Positions 1 through 5,439 of a stretch of 5,870 bases of DNA are shown piece by piece. This DNA comes from Geodermatophilaceae bacterium (GTDB lineage Bacteria; Actinomycetota; Actinomycetes; Mycobacteriales; Geodermatophilaceae): NCBI GenBank assembly GCA_013811975.1, contig JACCUF010000404.1, positions 1 through 5,870 of the forward strand, written 5' to 3'. Position 1 is the stretch's first letter. Each line of letters begins with the position of its first letter. The notes beneath the pieces were generated by a model. It did not search any database. It was not told where the DNA came from and saw nothing but the letters and a program-made list of their open reading frames with translations. A program made the translations under genes and the position numbers.

Positions 1-218
1 AGTCCGACCATGGCCTTCTCTGCGGCCGCCGCGTCGACCCGCTCGACCACGAAGCCCATGTGAATGAGGACCCACTCGCCGGGCTGCAGATCCTGGTCGT
101 CCTCATCGAGCATGCCGAGATTGACCCGGCTCTGGCCACCGACGATGTCGACGAGAACCAACTGGTCGCCGTAGCCCTCGACTCTTTCCACCACTCGACC
201 GGGAATACCCAGGCACAT
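1..218 (-). CDS. hypC: HypC/HupF-family hydrogenase maturation chaperone (C-terminus beyond window)
   Basis: HypC is a small cytoplasmic chaperone. With HypD it carries the Fe(CN)2CO unit and hands it to the hydrogenase large-subunit precursor. The visible 72 residues begin MCLGIPGRVVE, the family signature. Cys2 is the residue that binds the iron unit and contacts HypD, which is why the ATG at 218 must be the start. A second family hallmark, the HMGF stretch (His53), lies in the beta-barrel part. A GGGAGG Shine-Dalgarno sequence lies 6 bases before the ATG. The gene continues past the left edge; family members are usually about 75 to 100 residues, so little is missing. Only 2 bases separate it from the protease stop codon, so the two are almost certainly co-transcribed. 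hypD and hypE would be expected next, outside the window. Confidence 0.95.
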   Translation of the reverse strand, partial: MCLGIPGRVVERVEGYGDQLVLVDIVGGQSRVNLGMLDEDDQDLQPGEWVLIHMGFVVERVDAAAAEKAMVG

Positions 219-220
219 GG

Positions 221-733
221 TCAACCTCCCTGTTTGCTCGGGTCCGACTGGTTGGCGAAGACCCGTTCGACAAGCAACGACCGTACGGTGTCGGCGGCCA
301 CAGGGACAGCGGCGGCCACCGGCGCCGACAGCCCCATGCCCTCCTCGAGATCGGCGGGAGTGCAGCCGACCACGTAGGTCGGCGGCAGCGTCCCGCCGAG
401 TGCCTCGAGACTCCCGAGAACCGCGACCGGGTTCATCCCGTGCGCGTCGAACTCACCCTCGCCTAGATCTTCCGGACCGACGTGGAGCACCGTGATGGTG
501 CCCGGTTCCCCGTCACCGGGCAGAGCATCCACGATGACCAGCGCATCCACGCCGTCCAACAAGTCGTAGGCGAGGTGCATGCCCCGGATCCCATAGTCGA
601 CCAGCCGTACGCCATCAGGCAACCCAGCCGTGCCCTCGGGGCGGGACATCATCTGGCGGACGACCTCCGGCCCGAAGCCGTCGTCACCGAAGAAGATGTT
701 CCCGATGCCCGCCACGAGGACGCGCGTCGTCAC
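221..733 (-). CDS. [NiFe]-hydrogenase maturation endopeptidase (HyaD/HybD/HupD family)
   Basis: This 170-residue protein is a nickel-dependent endopeptidase. It would cut the C-terminal tail from the large subunit after the His of DPCxxCxxH once the nickel is in place. Residues 5-21 hold the family's N-terminal signature (G-I-G-N followed by GDDGFG). By alignment from memory with E. coli HybD, the metal-binding residues Glu16, Asp62 and His93 correspond to Asp18, Asp69 and His98 here. Length is normal for the family. The start is a GTG at 733. A GAG sits immediately before it, so the ribosome site is poor, but no better in-frame start exists upstream and later starts would cut into the signature. 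It lies 22 bases after the 106-residue acidic gene and 2 bases before hypC. Its likely substrate is the large subunit encoded at 5440-5870. A 450-family or unrelated M52-like peptidase is unlikely. Confidence 0.93.
   Translation of the reverse strand: MTTRVLVAGIGNIFFGDDGFGPEVVRQMMSRPEGTAGLPDGVRLVDYGIRGMHLAYDLLDGVDALVIVDALPGDGEPGTITVLHVGPEDLGEGEFDAHGMNPVAVLGSLEALGGTLPPTYVVGCTPADLEEGMGLSAPVAAAVPVAADTVRSLLVERVFANQSDPSKQGG
225..230 (-). promoter_or_regulatory. Shine-Dalgarno sequence of hypC, inside the protease gene's 3' end
   Basis: The minus strand reads GGGAGG, then 6 bases, then the hypC ATG. The protease stop codon TGA (221-223) falls within this spacer. Ribosomes finishing the protease therefore end on the hypC initiation site, which favours coupled synthesis of the two maturation proteins. 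Confidence 0.85.
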
Positions 734-755
734 CTCGATCGCTCGACCGTTACCT

Positions 756-1076
756 TCAGTCTTCGGACTTGTTCTCGCCCCGGCCCGTTCCGCTGTAGTG
801 ATCAGGTCCCACCATGTCCGGGTCCATGTCGGTCTCGGGCATGTCGCTGGCCGGCTGCTCGTCGGCCGGCGAAGCCTCGGCGCCGCGCGGCGTGTCCTCC
901 TTCGGCTCTGCCTTCAGATGGTCACTCTCCACCGGTCCGGTGGCTCCACCGACGGCGGCACCGTCCTTGTGCATGCCCTCCGGACCGTCGACGTCGGCAG
1001 ACTCTCTGCGTCCGTCGTACGGCGGTACTGCACTGCCTTCGGTATCCGGGTTGTCCGGGTTCGGGCTGGTTGTCAT
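756..1076 (-). CDS. Small acidic, probably disordered protein (106 aa), unknown function
   Basis: I do not recognise a family. The 106-residue product is hydrophilic, with about 26 Asp/Glu against 8 Lys/Arg and many Pro, Gly, Ser and Ala. It has no Cys, no membrane segment and almost no aromatic residues, so it is probably intrinsically disordered and soluble. The start at 1076 is well supported: AAGGAG lies 6 bases upstream of the ATG. An in-frame extension further upstream would run through the end of the neighbouring 74-residue gene and has basic, unlike composition, so it is excluded. It sits between the 74-residue acidic gene (31-base gap) and the maturation protease (22-base gap), inside the hydrogenase operon. 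Its similarity in style to the neighbour (both begin MT, both Asp/Glu/Pro/Gly-rich) could reflect an old duplication or only shared composition. Any role in hydrogenase maturation or stability is inference from position. Confidence 0.75.
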   Translation of the reverse strand: MTTSPNPDNPDTEGSAVPPYDGRRESADVDGPEGMHKDGAAVGGATGPVESDHLKAEPKEDTPRGAEASPADEQPASDMPETDMDPDMVGPDHYSGTGRGENKSED

Positions 1077-1082
1077 TGGAAT

Positions 1083-1088
1083 CTCCTT
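1083..1088 (-). promoter_or_regulatory. Shine-Dalgarno sequence deciding the start of the 106-aa acidic gene
   Basis: The minus strand reads AAGGAG, then 6 bases, then the ATG at 1076. This is the best ribosome site near the gene, and it rules out the longer open frame that reaches back to 1232. Confidence 0.85.
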
Positions 1089-1107
1089 GTATGGGGAAGG
1101 TAGGCCG

Positions 1108-1332
1108 TCAGTTGCTCGGCGCGTGTGGCATGTCCTGGTGATCGCTGCCTTGGGAATCCACCGAAGTGTCGTCCCCCGTCGTGCCTTCGGGGCGATCTGC
1201 CGGTCCTTCACCGGGCGCGTAGCCCTCATCACGTGAGCCGGGCTCGCCCCGCTCGCCCTGAGGCTCCTCGTCCATGTGCACTGCCGGCTTCGCGTCGTCC
1301 TGCTGTCCTGCGGGCATTTCGCTCTCTGTCAT
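1108..1332 (-). CDS. Small acidic, probably disordered protein (74 aa), unknown function
   Basis: I do not recognise a family. The 74-residue product has about 19 Asp/Glu against 4 Lys/Arg. It is rich in Gly, Pro, Ser and Gln, lacks Cys, Trp and Phe, and has no hydrophobic stretch, so a disordered, soluble, strongly negative protein is likely. Support for a real gene is the textbook ribosome site (AAGGAG 5 bases before the ATG at 1332), its tight fit between neighbours (23 bases after the small membrane protein gene, 31 bases before the 106-residue acidic gene), and the same orientation as the rest of the operon. Composition resembles the next gene, so the two may act as a pair. Function is unknown; a link to the hydrogenase rests on location only. 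Confidence 0.72.
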   Translation of the reverse strand: MTESEMPAGQQDDAKPAVHMDEEPQGERGEPGSRDEGYAPGEGPADRPEGTTGDDTSVDSQGSDHQDMPHAPSN

Positions 1333-1337
1333 CGTTG

Positions 1338-1343
1338 CTCCTT
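1338..1343 (-). promoter_or_regulatory. Shine-Dalgarno sequence of the 74-aa acidic gene
   Basis: The minus strand reads AAGGAG, 5 bases (CAACG), then the ATG at 1332. It falls in the 23-base gap after the stop of the 39-residue membrane protein gene and supports translation of this small frame. Confidence 0.82.
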
Positions 1344-1355
1344 CGATGGATGGCG

Positions 1356-1475
1356 CTACATATTCCGAATTTTCCGATACCGCCGGATGTCCGGGATGGA
1401 CCGCAGTCCGACGAACAACGCGACCAAAACGATGAGGCCCAGCACCACGAGGGTGACAATTCCTACGTACTCCAC
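1356..1475 (-). CDS. DUF6893-type small single-pass membrane protein (39 aa)
   Basis: This short gene is easily missed. It starts with GTG at 1475 and ends with TAG at 1356. The 39-residue product has a short N-terminus (MEYV), one strongly hydrophobic helix at about residues 5-24 (Val/Leu/Ile/Gly), and a basic tail from residue 25 on with six Arg/Lys, including the cluster RRYRKIR. By the positive-inside rule the tail would face the cytoplasm and the N-terminus the outside. AGGAGG lies 6 bases before the GTG, an excellent ribosome site; an in-frame TTG at 1481 sits too close to it. From memory, small proteins named DUF6893 occur at this place in group 1h hydrogenase clusters of actinobacteria, and this fits in size and design. 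It could anchor or guide the hydrogenase or an accessory protein at the membrane, which is inference. Confidence 0.85.
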   Translation of the reverse strand: MEYVGIVTLVVLGLIVLVALFVGLRSIPDIRRYRKIRNM

Positions 1476-1481
1476 AATCAA

Positions 1482-1487
1482 CCTCCT
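1482..1487 (-). promoter_or_regulatory. Strong Shine-Dalgarno sequence of the 39-aa membrane protein gene
   Basis: The minus strand reads GAGAGGAGGT, with AGGAGG exactly 6 bases before the GTG start at 1475. This perfect match chooses GTG over the in-frame TTG at 1481 and shows that the tiny gene is translated independently of its upstream neighbour. Confidence 0.87.
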
Positions 1488-1517
1488 CTCACGACAATCG
1501 ACGATCCTCGGATGGGC

Positions 1518-3104
1518 CTAGCTCGCCGTCCCAGCCGATGGTTGCGCCAGTGGCTCGAGTTCCTCAGGTGCGAAATAGAGATAGCGGCCGTACCAGTCAT
1601 GCATGTCAGCGGCCGGATCGTCCACCAGCACTACCGCAACGTGGACGTTCCCGTCGACATCAGAGAGCACCGCCGTGACCCGAGCCGTCTGATCGGCGAA
1701 GAACATGTCCTGTGCATCGGCGCGGACTGAGGGGTGCACCCGCACCAGGCTGTCCTTGGAGACGCTGACACCGTCGATCATCACCGAGTCCACATCGGGC
1801 TGGACGCTCGCGTCCGCAGCCGGATCCCACCAAGGCACGTCTCCGGTCTCGAACAATGGCGGGTCGAGGTTGCGAAGGTCAGCTTTATCGGATGAGTCCG
1901 CCGATGGAGTGCTGAATACCGGCACGTCGAGCATCGACAGCTCGGTGCCCAGGGCGGTCTGCGCGGGCGGCGCACCGAATGGCGGCGGGTCGAAGGCACT
2001 CATCTCGGCGGCCAGGGCGGCGTCTAGCGCAGCGTGCGGATCACGCAGGATGCCATGCAACGCCTGAAGGGTTTCCGGCGACATCTGATCGCAGCGGTCG
2101 ATGATCTCCGCTGCCCGGGGGTCGGTCGCCCGCGCCTCGGCCTTTTCCTGATCCGTCAGAGTCATCACCCGGAGGGTGAGGATCTCGTCGATCTCGGTGG
2201 AGTCGAACAGCGCACCAGCGCTCTGATCAGCTATCTCCGGGTAGTCGTACAAGATGATCGGCGAAGCCAGAACGACGTCGGTGTCCCCCGGGGAACCGGC
2301 CAGCACCGGCCAGCATCGGTGCTGCTGGCAGGACGCCGCGGCCTCGCGGGCGTCGTCGGGTGGCTCGAGCAACGAAACGAACTCGGCGTTGTCCGCGCTG
2401 ACCAGGAGGTGGGCGCCGATGAACGATCCACGGATGGCCTGGTCCTTGTCCGTCACCGGCGTGGCGGCGACGTTCTCGACAGACAGCGAGAGCCGGATGA
2501 GACCGTCGAGCGGGGTGGCGGTGACAGTGACCGCGGCGGCAAGCGGCCACCGGCGTCGCACCACCCGCGCCACGACTCGTCCGGCCTCGTCGTGCAGCAG
2601 TTCGTTGTCTTCACCGCCGGAGACCTCGACCGGCAACACGCGGGTGGGGTCGAGCTCGGTCAGTTGGCAGGTGTCGAGCACGAGCTCGTGTTCGGTTGTC
2701 TCATCCCAGGTCATCCAGGTCTGGGTTCCGAGACGGAACTCCTCCACGGGAGTGAAGGTCTTGCTGTCCACGTCGTCGGCCTGCTGCACTTCGCGGGTCT
2801 GCAGCTGGAGAAAGCGCAGCCGTACGGTGATCGAGGCATCGGAGCCGCATCGCATCAGGCACTGGGCCTGCATGTCGGGTTCTTCTCCGAAGCCACCCGC
2901 AGCTGCCCCCGGGGGCCCCAGCACGCCGAACTGCCAACGCACCCGGTTCTTGCTCGACGTCGAACGGTAGGGATAGAGGAGATAGCCCTCGTAGAGGACC
3001 GCGTCGGCGACGGTACGAGCCACTTCGAGACTCGACATCGATTGACCCTCGGCTGCGCCCTCGCCCACGGCCGCGCCCTGACTCATGGCTGCGCCGTGAC
3101 TCAT
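1518..3104 (-). CDS. Conserved protein of unknown function in hydrogenase operon (528 aa)
   Basis: I know no domain name for this protein, although large uncharacterised proteins are expected at this place in group 1h loci. It has no signal peptide or membrane helix and looks cytoplasmic. Visible regions: a low-complexity N-terminus (residues 1-22, see the repeat entry); a likely conserved core beginning near residue 26 that contains YEGYLLYPYR (38-47); a large beta-rich middle to about residue 310; a helical, Ala-rich stretch; a Pro/Asp-rich linker with repeated phrases such as FDPPPFG and LDPPLFE; and a compact C-terminal segment (about 430-519) ending in DWYGRYLYFAPEELEPL. Cys occurs in pairs (QCLMRC, CQQHRC). 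The ATG at 3104 overlaps the previous stop as ATGA, which favours this start; the ATG at 3038 (506 residues, with GAGGG 7 bases upstream) is a real alternative. The open frame back to 3290 only shadows the upstream gene. Confidence 0.85.
   Translation of the reverse strand: MSHGAAMSQGAAVGEGAAEGQSMSSLEVARTVADAVLYEGYLLYPYRSTSSKNRVRWQFGVLGPPGAAAGGFGEEPDMQAQCLMRCGSDASITVRLRFLQLQTREVQQADDVDSKTFTPVEEFRLGTQTWMTWDETTEHELVLDTCQLTELDPTRVLPVEVSGGEDNELLHDEAGRVVARVVRRRWPLAAAVTVTATPLDGLIRLSLSVENVAATPVTDKDQAIRGSFIGAHLLVSADNAEFVSLLEPPDDAREAAASCQQHRCWPVLAGSPGDTDVVLASPIILYDYPEIADQSAGALFDSTEIDEILTLRVMTLTDQEKAEARATDPRAAEIIDRCDQMSPETLQALHGILRDPHAALDAALAAEMSAFDPPPFGAPPAQTALGTELSMLDVPVFSTPSADSSDKADLRNLDPPLFETGDVPWWDPAADASVQPDVDSVMIDGVSVSKDSLVRVHPSVRADAQDMFFADQTARVTAVLSDVDGNVHVAVVLVDDPAADMHDWYGRYLYFAPEELEPLAQPSAGTAS
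3039..3104 (-). repeat. 18-bp tandem repeat carrying successive in-frame start codons
   Basis: On the minus strand, three 18-base units follow each other: 3104-3087, 3086-3069 and 3068-3051, then a degenerate 12-base remnant (3050-3039) leading to an ATG at 3038. Units 1 and 2 match at 16 of 18 bases; unit 3 matches each of them at 13 of 18. The peptide is MSHGAA-MSQGAA-VGEGAA-EGQS. Each unit begins with a possible start codon (ATG, ATG, GTG). From unit 2 onward each also holds an AGGG core 7 bases before the next start codon. This is either a repeat expansion of the 5' end of the gene or a set of alternative starts. Confidence 0.85.
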
Positions 3105-3769
3105 GGCTCCACCACGTCCGAGGCACTGGCGACGTCCGCTATCGCGGCCTTGGCCAGCAGTGACTCCATGGTCTCTTCCCAGTTGGTCAACCCGCGGACG
3201 GACTTGTAGTAGGCCAGCGTGTCGATCGTCTCGCGATTCAGTCGCAGCCATCCGGAGTTCGGGAAGTAGTGGTCGATCATGTCCTTCCACACCGAGACCG
3301 GGATCTCGTACCTCGACTCACAGTCCCAAGGAACCTGTTCCACGCCGAAGCCGCTCACTCCGCGCGTGAACACCGTTCCGGAGAACAGAAACACGACCGG
3401 GATGTTGTCCTCACGCAGGGCATGCAGGTATTTCGACCACGTGACGTCGAAGTCGTACGTGCACGGCATAGCAAGGTCGGCCTCGGTGATGTCGGTGAAT
3501 CCCTGCACCATCGCGCTGCACTGCATCCACATGAAGGGCTTGAGCGTGTCGAACCAGCGCTCACGAGTGCCGAACATGTCCAGCAGCCCGCTCTCCTCGT
3601 CCCCGCTGTAGCGCCGTTTGGCCGGTTCGATCCGCACCTGGCAGCGCAGCGCGATCGCGTGCACCGGCTCGCCGGCCGAGTCCTCGATCCGCAGTCGAGC
3701 AGTCAATTGCGGGGCGGCGGCGTACCGCTCGGCGAAGACATCGACGACGGAGAACGTGAGCTTGGTCAT
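3101..3769 (-). CDS. DUF6084-type hydrogenase-cluster protein (222 aa)
   Basis: This 222-residue protein has no known biochemical role. From memory it matches the uncharacterised family DUF6084, which sits beside DUF5947 in actinobacterial group 1h hydrogenase loci. It is predicted to be soluble, with no signal peptide or membrane helix. The first half looks like a beta-sandwich (LTFSVVDVFAE at 4-14, then IALRCQVRIEPAKRRY at 39-54), followed by an aromatic-rich segment (FMWMQCS, 79-85), CTYDFDVTWSKYLHAL (103-118), FLFSGTVF (127-134) and PWDCESRY. Near the end are FPNSGWLRL and LTNWEETMESLL. Cys43, Cys84, Cys103 and Cys150 are spread out and might be structural or bind metal, which is speculation. 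The ATG at 3769 overlaps the DUF5947 stop as ATGA, and the natural N-terminus MTKLTF follows. The longer frame to 4051 is a shadow of DUF5947. The stop overlaps the start of the 528-residue gene. Confidence 0.88.
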   Translation of the reverse strand: MTKLTFSVVDVFAERYAAAPQLTARLRIEDSAGEPVHAIALRCQVRIEPAKRRYSGDEESGLLDMFGTRERWFDTLKPFMWMQCSAMVQGFTDITEADLAMPCTYDFDVTWSKYLHALREDNIPVVFLFSGTVFTRGVSGFGVEQVPWDCESRYEIPVSVWKDMIDHYFPNSGWLRLNRETIDTLAYYKSVRGLTNWEETMESLLAKAAIADVASASDVVEP

Positions 3770-4482
3770 GGGGCGGATTGCTCGATCGAGCGCGCCGGTC
3801 GACTCTTGGCCGACACCATTTCGAAAAAGCGATCCATCGCGTCGTGAGCGTCCTGTCCGCCGTCGAATCCACGCCACAACTGACGCAGTCCCCCGACCAG
3901 TTCGTAGCAGGCATCGATCGGCACGATGTTGCAGGTGTAGTCCGTCCTGCCCTGACCTCCACGCCCACGTTCGGGTGCCCTGATCAGCAGCGCCTCGACA
4001 TCGGGCTTGATCTGGCCGAGCGCTGGATTGGCCGCCACGACCGCATCCCACGCGTCCAGCGGTAACTCTGACTCAGTCGCCCCGGCCGGACCCGGATAGA
4101 AGGCGACGATGCGGTCCTGCACCGAGTTGCGGAACAGGAAAGCCAGACCGACTGGGATCTCGAGTTGGTCCCATTGGCCCGGGCCGAGCGTGAAGTCCGG
4201 GAAGGACACATAGTTTTCGGGTACGGCTCGATAGCGAAGCTCGGCACGCTCCTCGGTGAACAGGAGATAACAGCCGCGGCAGGTGCACATCAGCACCCGA
4301 CTCTCGAGGTTAACCACGTGCTGGTGCATCTCGGCGATCGGCTCTGCGCACATCTCGCAGCGCTCCTCGGTGACCGGCGGCGGCCGGTTGCTGGTGATCC
4401 GTCGCAGGACCGACACCGGGGATCCGTTCAGACGTGGACTTCCTGGAGTCACTGCCGATGAGTCAGCCGGCGAGTCGGTCAC
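3766..4482 (-). CDS. DUF5947-type protein with N-terminal Cys/His metal-binding cluster (238 aa)
   Basis: This protein matches, from memory, the uncharacterised family DUF5947 of actinobacterial group 1h hydrogenase operons. The first 36 residues are a Ser/Pro-rich, probably disordered leader. Next comes a compact Cys/His cluster: Cys42-x2-Cys45, His53 and His55, then Cys66-x-Cys68-x2-Cys71. This looks like a zinc-ribbon-type or Fe-S binding site. The rest (about 72-215) is an alpha/beta domain with RYRAVPENYVSFPDF, LEIPVGLAFLFRNS and IVAFYPGPAGATES, and further Cys near residue 180 onward. The final 15 or so residues are polar and variable. Start: GTG at 4482, overlapping the previous stop as GTGA, so translation is probably coupled to the Fe-S fusion protein. 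It may carry or insert a metal or cluster for the hydrogenase, or form part of an electron-transfer partner; that is inference from its cysteines and neighbours. Confidence 0.88.
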   Translation of the reverse strand: MTDSPADSSAVTPGSPRLNGSPVSVLRRITSNRPPPVTEERCEMCAEPIAEMHQHVVNLESRVLMCTCRGCYLLFTEERAELRYRAVPENYVSFPDFTLGPGQWDQLEIPVGLAFLFRNSVQDRIVAFYPGPAGATESELPLDAWDAVVAANPALGQIKPDVEALLIRAPERGRGGQGRTDYTCNIVPIDACYELVGGLRQLWRGFDGGQDAHDAMDRFFEMVSAKSRPARSIEQSAP

Positions 4483-5423
4483 TGACTCACCGCCGGGACA
4501 GCGACGGTGATGACGCCGTCACGAACCAGAAGTGGCAACGGCGCTAGGTGCTCCCCTTCCGCTTCGAGGCAGGCACCTGCTAGCCGTACGTCGTAGTGAC
4601 TACGGCAAGCGGGACAGCGCAGCACTCCATCGCCGACGGGGTGACCGAGCCGGCGCTCGAGGCTGGCACCGGCCATGCTCGCCGTACAGCGTGGGCAGTG
4701 GTCGCGGAAGACGAACAGATCACTGCCGAGACGGCAACCGAGCAGGGACACACCACTCAGCGTGAACCCACCGACCTGGCCGGCCTCCAATTCACTCAGC
4801 AGGGGTGCCGGCTCCCAGGCTCCACCCGTCGCTTCCGGCTTCGCTGATCCCAATCGGGAGCGCAGCGAGTCCACCGAGATCAATGGACCCGCGTCCTTGG
4901 CGGCGTCGGTCTCGGTGGTATCCACCTCGATGGAGACGATCTCGGGCGCTGCGGCCTCGATCGCCCCTTCGACCGCCAGCGATAACGTCACCGACGACGA
5001 GGCGCAACCGTCGCAGCTACCGAGGAGCCGCACCCGCACCACGCCCTCGTCGGTGACCTCGAGAAGCTCGACGTCACCGCCATGGGTGGCCATGTACGGC
5101 CGAACGCTGTCCAGCGCGTTTTCCACGCGCGTGGTGACGTCGTACGGGTGCAGCCCGTGTATGAGCAGCAGGCTGGAGACCAGATCGTCGGCAGCTAATG
5201 CCGCCAACGCCTGGTCATCCAGTCGGCCGAGGTCATACATGAGTTCCAGCACTCGACCCAGGCCAGCGCCATAGAGATCAGCGACGAGGCGTACCAACTC
5301 CTCGGCTCGCTCCCTAGCCACCACCCCCCCGGAGGAGCTGGCGTCGAGTAGAAGCTCTATGCGGTCGCCCACCGCCCGGAGTTCGTCGGCCGGCGGGCTT
5401 ACGGTCTCTTCGGGTTGCCCCAT
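4479..5423 (-). CDS. NifU-domain / Rieske-like fusion Fe-S protein (314 aa)
   Basis: This 314-residue protein joins two Fe-S-type modules. Residues 1-95 are mostly helical with no clear family. Residues 96-170 form a NifU C-terminal (Nfu) domain: RPYMATHGGDVELLEV (108-123) precedes GSCDGCASSSVTL with Cys137-x2-Cys140, which in Nfu proteins holds a 4Fe-4S cluster across a dimer. After an acidic linker, residues 203-312 resemble a Rieske domain (FVFRDHCPRC, then LRCPACRSHYDV and a terminal strand), but with Cys243-x2-Cys246 and Cys270-x2-Cys273 in place of the classic C-x-H pair. Such fusions are typical next to group 1h large subunits and are thought to serve cluster supply or electron transfer; neither role is shown by the sequence. 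The ATG at 5423 has GGAGGG only 2 bases upstream, rather close. It follows the large-subunit stop by 16 bases; its own stop overlaps the next start. The frame continuing to 5861 only shadows the large subunit. Confidence 0.92.
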   Translation of the reverse strand: MGQPEETVSPPADELRAVGDRIELLLDASSSGGVVARERAEELVRLVADLYGAGLGRVLELMYDLGRLDDQALAALAADDLVSSLLLIHGLHPYDVTTRVENALDSVRPYMATHGGDVELLEVTDEGVVRVRLLGSCDGCASSSVTLSLAVEGAIEAAAPEIVSIEVDTTETDAAKDAGPLISVDSLRSRLGSAKPEATGGAWEPAPLLSELEAGQVGGFTLSGVSLLGCRLGSDLFVFRDHCPRCTASMAGASLERRLGHPVGDGVLRCPACRSHYDVRLAGACLEAEGEHLAPLPLLVRDGVITVAVPAVSQ

Positions 5424-5439
5424 GTCCCTCCGGTCCCGG

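Noticed and set aside
1476..1517. The 42-base gap before the small membrane protein gene as a promoter or terminator
   Set aside because: It holds the ribosome site but no clear -10/-35 pair and no stem with T-run; it is most simply an internal operon gap.
2301..2324. Inverted repeat CAGCACCG / CGGTGCTG with an 8-base loop, a possible hairpin or terminator
   Set aside because: It lies in the middle of the 528-residue gene without a T-run; GC-rich coding DNA often holds such short stems by chance.
2034..3209. Long plus-strand open frame (391 codons) and other plus-strand frames
   Set aside because: They lie opposite well-supported minus-strand genes, have Arg/Gly/His/Ser-rich compositions typical of GC-rich shadow frames, and show no recognisable motif.
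3105..3290. N-terminal extension of the 528-residue protein by 62 codons
   Set aside because: It would lie fully inside the DUF6084-type gene and has an unlike Arg-rich composition; the ATGA junction at 3104 gives a natural start.
3770..4051. N-terminal extension of the DUF6084-type protein
   Set aside because: It is a shadow of the DUF5947-type gene, Arg/Gly-rich with no order, while MTKLTF at 3769 begins directly at the overlap.
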